Under the pieces are notes generated by a model that was not told the DNA's origin, searched no databases, and saw only the letters and a list, made by a program, of their open reading frames with translations. Both the position numbers and the translations under genes were made by a program. This document shows, piece by piece, positions 33,831-42,180 of a stretch of DNA of 64,000 bases; the stretch's first letter is position 1; each line of letters opens with the position of its first letter. Where the stretch lies: the NCBI GenBank assembly GCA_023424015.1, contig JAFAEM010000010.1:144706-208705 (forward strand), read 5' to 3'. This DNA is from Bacteroidota bacterium. Its GTDB lineage: Bacteria; Bacteroidota; Bacteroidia; Chitinophagales; Chitinophagaceae.

Positions 33831-35975
33831 TTAAGCACTCACCTTTCCTTTCACCTTCGCTATCACTTCTTCAGCGATATTGTTAGGTGCAGGTGAATAG
33901 TGAGAAAATTCCATGGTAGAAGATGCACGGCCCGAGCTCAGAGAGCGCAGTTGGGTTACATAACCAAACATTTCGCTCAGCGGTACCTTGGCTTTGATCA
34001 CCTCAGCACCTGCTCTTGTATCCATACCTTCCATCATACCACGACGGCGGTTAAGGTCACCGGTCACATCACCCATGTACTGGGCAGGTGTGATCACTTC
34101 CACCTTCATGATCGGCTCGAGCAGTACAGGTTTTGCTTTGCGGGCGGCCTCACGGAAACCTTGCTTGGCGCAAAGCTCAAATGACATAGAATCGGAGTCA
34201 ACCGCGTGGAAACTACCATCAAACACACGGATCTTCATATTATCAACCGGGTAGTTGGCCAGTACACCTGTGGTCATGGATTGTTCAAAACCCTTTTGGA
34301 TAGCAGGTACAAATTCACGGGGAATTGATCCACCAAACAGGTCGTTCACAAACTGGAAGTTCTTATCCGGATTCTCAGCTTTCCACTCCGCATCTACCGG
34401 GCCCAGTGCAAACTGGATATCGGCAAACTTACCACGACCACCGGTTTGCTTTTTGAGCGTCTCACGATGTTCTACTGTTGTATTAAATGCTTCTTTGTAA
34501 GCAACCTGTGGTGCACCCTGGTTAACTTCTACCTTGAACTCACGACGCATACGGTCGATGATGATCTCAAGGTGAAGCTCACCCATACCACGCAGGATGG
34601 TTTGACCAGTATCTTCGTCTGTGTTTACGCGCAGTGTAGGATCTTCTTCCACCAGTTTGGCAATTGCCATACCCATCTTGTCAACGTCGGCCTGAGTTTT
34701 TGGCTCTACCGCGATAGCGATAACCGGCTCGGGGATGAACATGTTTTCCAAAGTGATGGGGTGATTCTCATCACAGAGGGTATCACCTGTTTTGATTTCT
34801 TTGAAACCAACGGCCGCGCCGATATCACCGGCTTCGATAAAGTCGATCGGGTTTTGTTTGTTGGCAAACATTTTCATGATCCGGCTGATACGCTCTTTCT
34901 TACCGCTTCTTACGTTAAGTACATAAGATCCTGCGTCGAGGTGACCGGAATATACACGAAAGAACGCCAGGCGACCAACGAAAGGATCGGTCATGATCTT
35001 AAACGCCAGCGCTGCGAATGGCTCTTTTGGATCCGCTTTGCGCGTAAGGGTATCCCCGGAATCAGGATGTGTACCAACTGTATCGGGGATATCCACGGGT
35101 GAAGGAAGGTAACGGCAAACACCATCGAGCGCAGCCTGAACACCTTTATTCTTAAACGACGATCCACACATCATAGGTACGATGCTCAGGTCGATAGTCG
35201 CCTTACGGATCGCCTCATGCATTTCATCTTCTGTAATGCTATTGGGATCTTCAAAAAATTTCTCCATCAGCTTATCATCATATTCAGCTACAGCTTCCAC
35301 AAGTTTAGCTCTCCACTCCTCCGCTTCTTCAACCATATCAGCTGGTACATCCACTTCGTCAAAGGTCATACCTTCTGTTTCTGCATGCCAGATGATCCCT
35401 TTCATTTTGATCAGGTCAACTACGCCTTTGAAGCTGTCTTCTGCACCGATCGGCAGCTGAAGGGGAACGGCTTTTGAACCGAGCATTTCCTTAACCTGCT
35501 TCACCACGTTGAGGAAGTCAGCGCCGGAACGGTCCATCTTATTAACAAAACCTATACGGGGTACACCATAACGGTTGGCCTGGCGCCATACGGTTTCCGA
35601 TTGAGGCTCCACACCGTCGACCGCAGAGAACAGGGCAATAAGACCATCCAGTACACGCATTGAACGTTCTACCTCTACGGTAAAATCCACGTGACCCGGA
35701 GTGTCGATGATGTTGAAGGAATACTTCTTTGTGTCTGAAGTTGCTTTACCCAATACGGTTGGGAAGTTCCACTGGCAGCTTACGGCAGCCGAAGTGATCG
35801 TAATACCTCTCTCCTTTTCCTGCTCCATCCAGTCGGTTGTAGCTGCACCGTCGTGCACTTCACCAATGCGGTGTATCATACCGGTGTAGCGGAGGATACG
35901 CTCCGTCGTGGTCGTCTTTCCGGCATCAATATGCGCCGCAATACCAAAGTTTCTTTGAAATTTTAAGTCTGCCAT
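33831..35975 (-). CDS. fusA: Elongation factor G
   Basis: A 714-residue translocation GTPase. The P-loop is AHIDAGKTTTTERILRYTG, switch II is DTPGHVDFTVEVERSMR and the base-recognition motif is VNKMDRSGADF. Domains II-V follow in the usual order. A -7-like TACCTTTG lies at 36061-36068 on the minus strand, 86 bp before the ATG, but no good TTG at the -33 position. It is isolated from rpsG by two genes on the opposite strand. Confidence 0.97.
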   Translation of the reverse strand: MADLKFQRNFGIAAHIDAGKTTTTERILRYTGMIHRIGEVHDGAATTDWMEQEKERGITITSAAVSCQWNFPTVLGKATSDTKKYSFNIIDTPGHVDFTVEVERSMRVLDGLIALFSAVDGVEPQSETVWRQANRYGVPRIGFVNKMDRSGADFLNVVKQVKEMLGSKAVPLQLPIGAEDSFKGVVDLIKMKGIIWHAETEGMTFDEVDVPADMVEEAEEWRAKLVEAVAEYDDKLMEKFFEDPNSITEDEMHEAIRKATIDLSIVPMMCGSSFKNKGVQAALDGVCRYLPSPVDIPDTVGTHPDSGDTLTRKADPKEPFAALAFKIMTDPFVGRLAFFRVYSGHLDAGSYVLNVRSGKKERISRIMKMFANKQNPIDFIEAGDIGAAVGFKEIKTGDTLCDENHPITLENMFIPEPVIAIAVEPKTQADVDKMGMAIAKLVEEDPTLRVNTDEDTGQTILRGMGELHLEIIIDRMRREFKVEVNQGAPQVAYKEAFNTTVEHRETLKKQTGGRGKFADIQFALGPVDAEWKAENPDKNFQFVNDLFGGSIPREFVPAIQKGFEQSMTTGVLANYPVDNMKIRVFDGSFHAVDSDSMSFELCAKQGFREAARKAKPVLLEPIMKVEVITPAQYMGDVTGDLNRRRGMMEGMDTRAGAEVIKAKVPLSEMFGYVTQLRSLSSGRASSTMEFSHYSPAPNNIAEEVIAKVKGKVSA

Positions 35976-36060
35976 TGTTTTTGATTATGATGTATTTTGT
36001 TGGGCTCCCGCGACTGCCGGCAGATTCCGGGTCGGGCGCAACTAGCCAAATTTTAGGGCG

Positions 36061-36068
36061 CAAAGGTA
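36061..36068 (-). promoter_or_regulatory. Candidate -7 box of fusA
   Basis: The minus strand reads TACCTTTG, identical to the boxes upstream of rpsL and rpsJ. The matching -33 TTG is not at the expected distance, so the call is weaker than for those two. Confidence 0.5.
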
Positions 36069-36274
36069 GGGGAAAATATCAAAAAATGGCAGGGAAAATA
36101 GCCCTTTTACGCCAACCCTTTTTCAGCCCCACTGGGAATCTTCCCTGGCTGCCTGCGGACAACAGTGTCGTAGTGATTTTGCTACAAACTTTTTAATTTT
36201 TCACAACCCTTCCTGACCGACTAAGCACAGCCGGAAAGGGGCAACTTTTCCATCCCTTTCCTGTTAATATTGCT

Positions 36275-36916
36275 ATGAAAGTAGAGATCTGGTCAGATAT
36301 CATGTGCCCTTTTTGCTATATCGGTAAAAGACGTTTTGAAAAAGCACTGGCGGACTTCCCCCAACGCGATAAAATCGAAGTGGAATGGAAGAGTTTCCAG
36401 CTCAACCCGGGCCTGAACGCTCCGGCAGGTCAAAATATTCACGAATACCTGAGTGAAACAAAGGGCTGGAGTTTGGACTATGCAAGGCAGGTCAATAGCC
36501 AGGTAGCCAACATGGCGATGGAAGAAGGGCTGACCTATGATTTTGACAAAGCTGTTGTCGCCAATTCTTTCGATGCGCACCGGCTTATCCAACTGGCGAA
36601 AAGCCAGGGAAAAGGCGATGCAATGGAAGAACTATTATTTAAAGCATACTTCACAGAAGGAAAAAATATTGCAGATCCTGCTACGCTTCTGGACCTGGGA
36701 CTTACTGCTGGACTGGAAAAGGAAGCGATCAAAACCATGCTCGATGGCAATGGATATGCGGATGCAGTGGAAAACGACATCTATGAATCGCAGCAAATAG
36801 GCGTAAGAGGAGTACCTTATTTTGTATTCAATGATAAATACGCCGTCTATGGTGCACAGGACAGTGAAACTTTCCTCGGCGCCCTGAAAAAATCATGGTC
36901 GGATGGGGGATACTGA
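36275..36916 (+). CDS. DsbA/FrnE-family thiol oxidoreductase
   Basis: A 213-residue cytosolic protein of the DsbA-like (2-hydroxychromene-2-carboxylate isomerase/FrnE) branch of the thioredoxin superfamily. It has no signal peptide. The active site CPFC is at residues 11-14 (IWSDIMCPFCYIGKRRFEKA), the cis-Pro loop is GVRGVPYFVFNDKYAVYGAQ, and a helical insert fills residues about 60-165. FrnE relatives help in disulfide handling under oxidative stress. It is on the plus strand between fusA and rpsG. Confidence 0.9.
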   Translation: MKVEIWSDIMCPFCYIGKRRFEKALADFPQRDKIEVEWKSFQLNPGLNAPAGQNIHEYLSETKGWSLDYARQVNSQVANMAMEEGLTYDFDKAVVANSFDAHRLIQLAKSQGKGDAMEELLFKAYFTEGKNIADPATLLDLGLTAGLEKEAIKTMLDGNGYADAVENDIYESQQIGVRGVPYFVFNDKYAVYGAQDSETFLGALKKSWSDGGY

Positions 36917-37103
36917 TGGTGGAAATATCATTGCCACGCCAGAAGGATATTCCTGCGAACCGGATGGTGATGTCTTTAATTAGAATAGCGGCAACTATAG
37001 AGTAAAAAAAATATCGATAATTATTACGACAATTCTGAATGAATTGTAACTTCAGTACAGATTAATTATCTCTTTTTCATCATTAACTCCAAAATCTTGT
37101 AGT

Positions 37104-37604
37104 ATGCCCTCTAAAAAGAAAGCGAAAGCAAAACCAGCTTCACGCAAAAAAGCGGCTAAAAAATCAGCAGTAAAAAGAAAAGCCGCTCCTAAAAAAGCTG
37201 CAAAATCAAAAACCGCACGCAAGGCTGCTCAGAAAAAGAAGGCTGCTAAAAAAGCGGCAAAAAAATCAGCCAGGCGTTCCGCACCTAAAAAAGCAGCAAA
37301 GAAAAAAACCGCACGTAAAGCTGCGCCTAAAAAGAAAGCAGCACCTAAAAAGAAAGCTGCATCTAAGAAGAAAACTGCGCCAAAGAAAAAGTCGGCACCC
37401 AAGAAAAAATCAGCCCCTAAAAAAGCAAGTAAACCCGCCAAAAAGAAAGCGGCACCCAAAAGGGCTCCACGGCCTAAACCCGCTCCAGTCCTCGAACAGG
37501 AAGCACCGGTGGAAGAGCCCACTCCGGTACAGGCTGAGATCATGGATGATAATAACAGCATTACCGGTACTGATGACAGCGAACCAGGCGCCAGTTCATT
37601 CTGA
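37104..37604 (+). CDS. Histone H1-like lysine/alanine-rich protein
   Basis: A 166-residue protein made mainly of Lys, Ala, Pro and Ser. Residues 1-130 are tandem units of the type KKKAAPKKKSAPKK and KSARRSAPKKAA, similar to the C-terminal tail of eukaryotic H1 and to bacterial AlgP/Hc1-like proteins. The last about 35 residues are acidic (QEAPVEEPTPVQAEIMDDNN). It probably binds DNA without sequence preference and compacts or bridges it. The repeats could vary in number by slippage. A strong terminator follows at once. Confidence 0.8.
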   Translation: MPSKKKAKAKPASRKKAAKKSAVKRKAAPKKAAKSKTARKAAQKKKAAKKAAKKSARRSAPKKAAKKKTARKAAPKKKAAPKKKAASKKKTAPKKKSAPKKKSAPKKASKPAKKKAAPKRAPRPKPAPVLEQEAPVEEPTPVQAEIMDDNNSITGTDDSEPGASSF

Positions 37605-37622
37605 TTATAGAACTCTTCATAT

Positions 37623-37657
37623 AAAAAAACCGCTTCGTAACCCGAAGCGGTTTTTTT
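37623..37657 (+). terminator. Terminator of the H1-like gene
   Basis: An 8-bp stem CCGCTTCG / CGAAGCGG with a 5-nt loop, preceded by seven A and followed by seven T, 18 bp after the stop. It can work in both directions. Confidence 0.9.
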
Positions 37658-37673
37658 ATTGCCATCTATCCAA

Positions 37674-37702
37674 CAAAAAAGCCACCCTGAAATCAGGGCG
37701 GC
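37674..37702 (-). terminator. Terminator of rpsG
   Basis: On the minus strand GCCGCCCTGA / TCAGGGTGGC forms a stem with one mismatch, followed by six T. It begins 25 bp after the rpsG stop, ending the rpsL-rpsG unit. Confidence 0.8.
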
Positions 37703-37727
37703 TCCTGGGATTATGTGCTTGTATCTT

Positions 37728-38195
37728 TTACACCCTGAAGTGAGCGAAAGCCTTGTTGGCTTCAGCCATACGGTGTGTATCTTCTTTTTTCTTGAAAGCA
37801 GCGCCTTCGCCTTTGCTTGCAGCAACGATCTCGGCAGCCAGCTTATCAGCCATGCTACGACCGTTTCTTTCACGGCTATAGCGGATCAGCCATTTGATGC
37901 TCAGGGAAATCTTCCTGTCGGCACGTACCTCGGAAGGGATCTGGAAAGTGGCGCCACCAATTCGACGGCTGCGAACTTCAACACCGGGCGTTACATTAGC
38001 CAGTGCTCTTTTCCATATCTCGTATCCATCTTCATTTGTTTGTTTGGCAACTTTATCCAGCGCATCATAAAAGATGGTAAAAGCTCCGCTCTTTTTTCCT
38101 TCCCACATCAGGTTGTTGACAAAACGGGTAACCAGTTTGTCATTGAATTTTGGGTCGGGTGCCAGGGGGAGTTTTTTTGCTTGTGCTTTCCGCAT
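37728..38195 (-). CDS. rpsG: 30S ribosomal protein S7
   Basis: A 155-residue protein that nucleates assembly of the 30S head. It starts MRKAQAKKLPLAPDPKFNDK and contains ANVTPGVEVRSRRIGGATFQ and IPSEVRADRKISLSIKWLI, all typical. It follows rpsL after 49 bp and is followed by a terminator instead of fusA. Confidence 0.97.
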   Translation of the reverse strand: MRKAQAKKLPLAPDPKFNDKLVTRFVNNLMWEGKKSGAFTIFYDALDKVAKQTNEDGYEIWKRALANVTPGVEVRSRRIGGATFQIPSEVRADRKISLSIKWLIRYSRERNGRSMADKLAAEIVAASKGEGAAFKKKEDTHRMAEANKAFAHFRV

Positions 38196-38244
38196 ATCTG
38201 AAAATTGTTATTCTTTCTTTTAGGTAATCAGCTTTCGACTGCTT

Positions 38245-38625
38245 TTATTTCTTTGCTTTTTCTTTCTTGGTTCCGTATTTAGAACGGCTTTGCTTACGAT
38301 CCTTTACACCTGCAGTATCGAGTGAACCGCGAACGATGTGGTAACGTACACCTGGCAGATCCTTCACACGACCACCACGGATCAGCACGATGGAGTGCTC
38401 TTGCAGGTTGTGACCTTCACCCGGAATATAGGCAATCACCTCTACTTTATTAGTCAAACGAACTTTGGCAACCTTGCGAAGTGCCGAATTAGGCTTTTTG
38501 GGTGTGGTAGTGTACACACGTGTACATACCCCACGGCGCTGCGGGCACTGATCGAGGGCCCTTGATTTGCTCTTCGCCCTGATAATTTCTCTTCCTTTTC
38601 TTACTAATTGTTGAATAGTAGGCAT
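38245..38625 (-). CDS. rpsL: 30S ribosomal protein S12
   Basis: A 126-residue decoding-centre protein. The start PTIQQLVRKGREIIRAKSKS, the TTTPKKPNSALRKVAKVRLT loop (wild-type Lys at the streptomycin position) and GGRVKDLPGVRYHIVRGSLD are all intact, so no streptomycin-resistance change is apparent. It is the first gene of the str unit and has a consensus promoter. Confidence 0.97.
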   Translation of the reverse strand: MPTIQQLVRKGREIIRAKSKSRALDQCPQRRGVCTRVYTTTPKKPNSALRKVAKVRLTNKVEVIAYIPGEGHNLQEHSIVLIRGGRVKDLPGVRYHIVRGSLDTAGVKDRKQSRSKYGTKKEKAKK

Positions 38626-38649
38626 TATTGACCTTTATTTTTGGGACGG

Positions 38650-38680
38650 CAAAGGTAAAGGGCTCCTGTTTAAATACCAA
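38650..38680 (-). promoter_or_regulatory. Promoter of rpsL-rpsG
   Basis: On the minus strand TTG (38678-38680) is followed after exactly 20 bp by TACCTTTG (38650-38657). The same two boxes with the same spacing lie upstream of rpsJ. The box is 25 bp before the ATG. Confidence 0.8.
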
Positions 38681-38789
38681 AAAATCGCAGTTATATTTAT
38701 TGAGCTTTCCCCGGCCGTTCAAAGTATTCCAACCCGCCCGGGGTGATTTTGACGATCCAACCCTTTTAACCTTTTGTCTTCCAGGCTAT

Positions 38790-39854
38790 TTATACTTTCC
38801 ACATCCAGCCATATTTGTCTGCGACACGGCCTTCCCTGATTCCATTCAGCCATTCTTTGACAGCTCCAGAAATTTTATACTTGTCGGTATCAAAGTCCAT
38901 GGAATATCCTTTATAATTTAACTCCTTTACCGGTGCGACAACGGCGGCTGTGCCGGTACCAAACACTTCGGATACCCTGCCCGCCTTGTAGGCTTCCACC
39001 AGTTCATCAATGCTGATCCTGCGCTCTTCCACTTTCACTCCCATATCTTTCAAACCCTGTATCACGCTGGCCCTGGTCACACCTTCAAGTATGGTACCTT
39101 CTTCGAGCGAAGGAGTAATAGCCACGTTGTCGATTACAAAGAACACATTCATCATACCCACTTCCTGCAGCCATTTATGCTCGAAAGCATCGGTCCACAA
39201 TACCTGGTCATAGCCTTTTTCCTTCGCCAGGCTCGAAGCCAGCATGCTGCCGCCATAGTTGCCCGCGTTCTTCGAAAAACCAACGCCACCCGGTGCAGCT
39301 CTTGTAAAATGTTCTTCCACCAGGATCTTCATCGGTGCAGCGTAATACGGACCTGTCGGGCTCAGAAGGATAAGAAATTTATAGGTCTCTGAAGGCCTTA
39401 CACCCAGCATCGGATCAGCGGAAAACATCACCGGGCGTATATACAATGAATGATCTTTTTTTGCAGGTATCCAGTTTTTATCGATAGCGATCAGCTGACG
39501 CATGCCTTCCATGAAAATCTCTTCAGGTACAGTGGGCATATTCATTCTCTCAGCCGATTTGTTGAACCTTTTGAAGTTATCAAACGGACGGAAGATATAG
39601 GCATTACCTTCTTTATCTCTATAAGCTTTAATACCTTCAAAAATTGCTTGTCCATAATGGAGCGCAGCCAGTGATGGCTCCAGCAATAATGGCTGATACG
39701 GTTTGATCTCGACACTGGTCCATTCGCCATTTTCATAATCCGCCTCCAGCATATGATCGGAAAAGTATCTGCCAAAAGGAATATTCTCCAGGTTGATATC
39801 CTGTAATTTGCTTCTTTCAGTCTTCGTAATTGAAATTGTAAAAGCCTCCGTCAT
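38790..39854 (-). CDS. ilvE: Branched-chain amino acid aminotransferase
   Basis: A 354-residue PLP enzyme (fold type IV) that interconverts Leu, Ile and Val with their keto acids. The PLP Lys lies in EHKWLQEVGMMNVFF; other motifs are HYGQAIFEGIKAYRDKEGNA and GTGTAAVVAPVKEL. The ATG at 39854 (MTEAFTISITKTERSKLQDI) is preferred over the upstream frame, which is rich in Phe and Cys and unlike the family. It resembles the longer eukaryotic/Bacteroidota type (about 355 residues). It is divergent from the gene at 39913 (58 bp). Confidence 0.95.
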   Translation of the reverse strand: MTEAFTISITKTERSKLQDINLENIPFGRYFSDHMLEADYENGEWTSVEIKPYQPLLLEPSLAALHYGQAIFEGIKAYRDKEGNAYIFRPFDNFKRFNKSAERMNMPTVPEEIFMEGMRQLIAIDKNWIPAKKDHSLYIRPVMFSADPMLGVRPSETYKFLILLSPTGPYYAAPMKILVEEHFTRAAPGGVGFSKNAGNYGGSMLASSLAKEKGYDQVLWTDAFEHKWLQEVGMMNVFFVIDNVAITPSLEEGTILEGVTRASVIQGLKDMGVKVEERRISIDELVEAYKAGRVSEVFGTGTAAVVAPVKELNYKGYSMDFDTDKYKISGAVKEWLNGIREGRVADKYGWMWKV

Positions 39855-39912
39855 AAAGTTTATTTTTGAACCGTCAAAGAAACAAAAAAAAGCTAACACT
39901 CATTTGTAAAAT

Positions 39913-40446
39913 ATGGGATTAAATGACCTGCGATTACCACCAGCCCTGATTTCTGCACTTTACCCCCAGTCACTGGTCAGCCTCGAGCAGGATGAAATCC
40001 TTGCCCCGGCTGAGTACAAAAAAACCGAAGTGCCAGCGTCACCTGCTGTGGAGCCTAAATTGAAGCACCTGGGTGATAATAAGAAAAATATCCTGGTAGT
40101 AGTAAATTACACCGATGCGGTGCATTTGCCCGATGAGTCCCTGGCTTTATTGTCGAATATGCTTGGGGCCTGCTCACTAAGTCTTGGTGATGTGGCGATC
40201 ATTAATAAGAATAACTTCAAAGACCAGCATTACCCCGAACTGGCAAACCAGTTTAACAGCAGGATCATCTTTCTTTTTGGTATAGATCCACAATCATTTG
40301 GTCTGCCTGTCAATTTTCCGCATTACCAGGTGCAAAACCTGGCGAACGCTACGTTTCTGTATGCCCCGGAACTGGAAGCGTTGAAAGATGACGCAGGAGA
40401 AAAAAGGAAGTTGTGGGCCGGCCTCAAAACGATTTTCGGAATCTAG
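39913..40446 (+). CDS. Hypothetical protein, possible HolD (DNA polymerase III psi)-like
   Basis: A 177-residue soluble protein usually annotated as hypothetical. The N-terminus (MGLNDLRLPPALISALYPQS) is followed by a Pro-rich linker and, from residue about 55, a domain KNILVVVNYTDAVHLPDESL, FLFGIDPQSFGLP, LYAPELEALKDDAGEKRKLW. Its order of elements resembles E. coli HolD: a short N-terminal segment, a strand 'RLVMVAND', a helix before 'VLxLTPE', a strand with 'LGTDEP', then the end 'SPALxxLxxNPxxRxxLW'. The resemblance is by eye only; the alternative is an unrelated alpha/beta protein. Confidence 0.6.
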   Translation: MGLNDLRLPPALISALYPQSLVSLEQDEILAPAEYKKTEVPASPAVEPKLKHLGDNKKNILVVVNYTDAVHLPDESLALLSNMLGACSLSLGDVAIINKNNFKDQHYPELANQFNSRIIFLFGIDPQSFGLPVNFPHYQVQNLANATFLYAPELEALKDDAGEKRKLWAGLKTIFGI

Positions 40447-40981
40447 CCACGGATTCCACTGATTTCACGGAATAGGTTTGCCACGAATTGCACGAATCAC
40501 ACGAATTGGCCACGGATTACACTGATTTCACGGAATAGGTTTGCCACGAATTACACGAATTACACGAATAATATTTTCCGTGTCCTTCGTGACATCCTCT
40601 GTGTCCTCCGTGACCAAAGATTGGCCACGGATTACACTGATTTCACGGAATAGGTTTGCCACGAATTGCACGAATCACACGAATGGGCCACTGATTGCCC
40701 GGATTGCACAGATGGGGTTGAAGTCGCCACGAATTACACGAATTACACGAATAATATTTTCCGTGTCCTTCGTGACATCCTCCGTGTACTCCGTGACCAA
40801 AGATTGGCCACAGATTGCACGGATTGCACGGATGGGGTTGAAGTTGCCACGAATTGCACGAATGACACGAATTAGCCACAGAATGCACGGATTGCATGGA
40901 TGAGGTTGAAGTCGCCACGAATTACACGAATAATATTTTCCGTGTCCTTCGTGACATCCTCCGTGTACTCCGTGACCATAT
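40446..40981. repeat. Array of CACGAATTA / CGTGTCCTT word repeats
   Basis: About 535 bp without a gene. It consists of units such as GCCACGAATTACACGAATTA and GGCCACGGATTACACTGATT, interleaved three times with the block TTTTCCGTGTCCTTCGTGAC followed by ATCCTC(C/T)GTG. The two kinds of words are approximate complements, so each left/right pair can fold into an imperfect hairpin. Near-identical long copies lie at about 40541-40645, 40724-40806 and 40914-40979. The last copy runs up to the rdgB start. Confidence 0.85.
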
Positions 40982-41608
40982 ATGACAAACTCAAAAACTC
41001 CTTATCTTGTCGTCGTGAAGCTCATCTTTGCCACTAATAACCAGCACAAAATAACGGAGATCCGGGAGGTGATCGGCTCCTCTTTTGAACTGCTGACCCT
41101 GCAGGAAGCCGGTATTGATATTGATATTCCCGAGCCTTACGATACCCTGGAGGAAAATGCTTCCGCGAAATCAAAAACGATCTTCGACCTCACAAAAACC
41201 GCCTGCTTTAGCGAGGATACCGGCCTGGAAGTGAATGCCCTCAACGGCCGTCCCGGCGTGAAAAGCGCACGTTATGCCGGAGACGACAAATCCTTTGACA
41301 AAAATATTGATAAACTTTTGGCCGAACTGGCCGGTAAAACTGACCGGAGCGCCCGTTTCAGGACCGTGATATCCCTGCTGCTGGATCAAAAAGAGCATTT
41401 ATTTGAAGGCATTTGCGAAGGACGCATCATTTCAGAAAGAAAAGGCACCAAAGGTTTTGGATATGATCCTGTTTTTGTGCCCAACGGCAGCGAAAAAACC
41501 TTTGCTGAAATGGAAATAGCGGAAAAGAACCGCTTCAGCCACCGCAAGAAAGCGACGGAAAAGCTGGTAGCATTTTTGAATGAGCTGGAACCAAAATTGA
41601 AAAGTTGA
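40982..41608 (+). CDS. rdgB: Non-canonical purine NTP pyrophosphatase (ITPase)
   Basis: A 208-residue HAM1/RdgB-family enzyme that hydrolyses ITP, dITP and XTP to monophosphates and so keeps damaged purines out of DNA and RNA. Motifs: KLIFATNNQHKITEI at the start, SEDTGLEVNALNGRPGVKSA with the catalytic Asp, GFGYDPVFVP and SHRKKA. The first ATG at 40982 lies at the very edge of the repeat array and adds 11 unusual residues; a GTG at 41015 would give the usual start MKLIFATNN. The start therefore remains open. The stop overlaps the sigma-factor start by 4 bp. Confidence 0.93.
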   Translation: MTNSKTPYLVVVKLIFATNNQHKITEIREVIGSSFELLTLQEAGIDIDIPEPYDTLEENASAKSKTIFDLTKTACFSEDTGLEVNALNGRPGVKSARYAGDDKSFDKNIDKLLAELAGKTDRSARFRTVISLLLDQKEHLFEGICEGRIISERKGTKGFGYDPVFVPNGSEKTFAEMEIAEKNRFSHRKKATEKLVAFLNELEPKLKS

Positions 41609-42180
41609 ACACCGGAAGCAACCAAAATATTACCGAAAGCGACTTAATCAATGGGTGCATTGATGGCAACCGGCGTATGCAGGAAGAATTATACCGCCGC
41701 TTTTCTCCCCGTATGTATGCTGTTTGCCTCCGCTACGCTGGCAATGCAGAAGAAGCAGAAGACATCCTGCAGGAAGGTTTCATAAAGGTTTTTAAAAAGC
41801 TTTCGAGCTTCCGGAGCGAGGGGTCTTTTGAGGGATGGGTGCGAAGGATCTTTGTCAATACAGCAATTGAGCATTTCCGGCGCAAACGGTATCTGCAGCC
41901 CGTAACGGAAAAAGAAGAAAACACCCTGGAAGGAAATTATCTTTCCGTTCTGGACAACCTGGCCGAAAGGGATATTATGGAACTGGTACAGCAGCTGTCG
42001 CCAGGATACAGAACGGTGTTTAACATGTATGTAGTGGAAGGGTACACACATAAAGAAATCGGCGATATGCTCGGTATCAGCGAAGGCACCAGCAAGTCGC
42101 AGCTTTCAAGAGCTAAAGTGATCCTCCAGGATATGGTAAAAAAATATATTGAAGAAAAAGAGGCCGCAAAAAAACCATGA
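41605..42180 (+). CDS. ECF-type RNA polymerase sigma factor
   Basis: A 191-residue sigma-70-family factor. Region 2 covers about residues 25-90 (YAVCLRYAGNAEEAEDILQE and GFIKVFKKLSSF), region 4 about 120-175 with the HTH GYTHKEIGDMLGISEGTSKS. The start is a TTG at 41605 that overlaps the rdgB stop; no ATG lies early enough to keep region 2 complete. It overlaps the next gene by ATGA, and that gene encodes a membrane protein that is likely its anti-sigma factor. Confidence 0.9.
   Translation: MNTGSNQNITESDLINGCIDGNRRMQEELYRRFSPRMYAVCLRYAGNAEEAEDILQEGFIKVFKKLSSFRSEGSFEGWVRRIFVNTAIEHFRRKRYLQPVTEKEENTLEGNYLSVLDNLAERDIMELVQQLSPGYRTVFNMYVVEGYTHKEIGDMLGISEGTSKSQLSRAKVILQDMVKKYIEEKEAAKKP

Noticed and set aside
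34446..35102. 218-codon frame antisense to fusA
   Set aside because: Entirely inside fusA, with no domain of its own.
37229..37873. 214-codon minus-strand frame with AAFFLGAAFF repeats
   Set aside because: Antisense of the Lys/Ala-rich H1-like repeats; hydrophobicity is an artefact of reading AAA/GCT codons backwards.
40541..40918. Overlapping frames rich in RITRITRI, CNSCNSW and similar
   Set aside because: All are translations of the CACGAATTA words in different frames.
40446..40981. Possible CRISPR array
   Set aside because: Units are 9-25 bp, irregular and without unique spacers; no cas genes are near. It is a word-repeat array.
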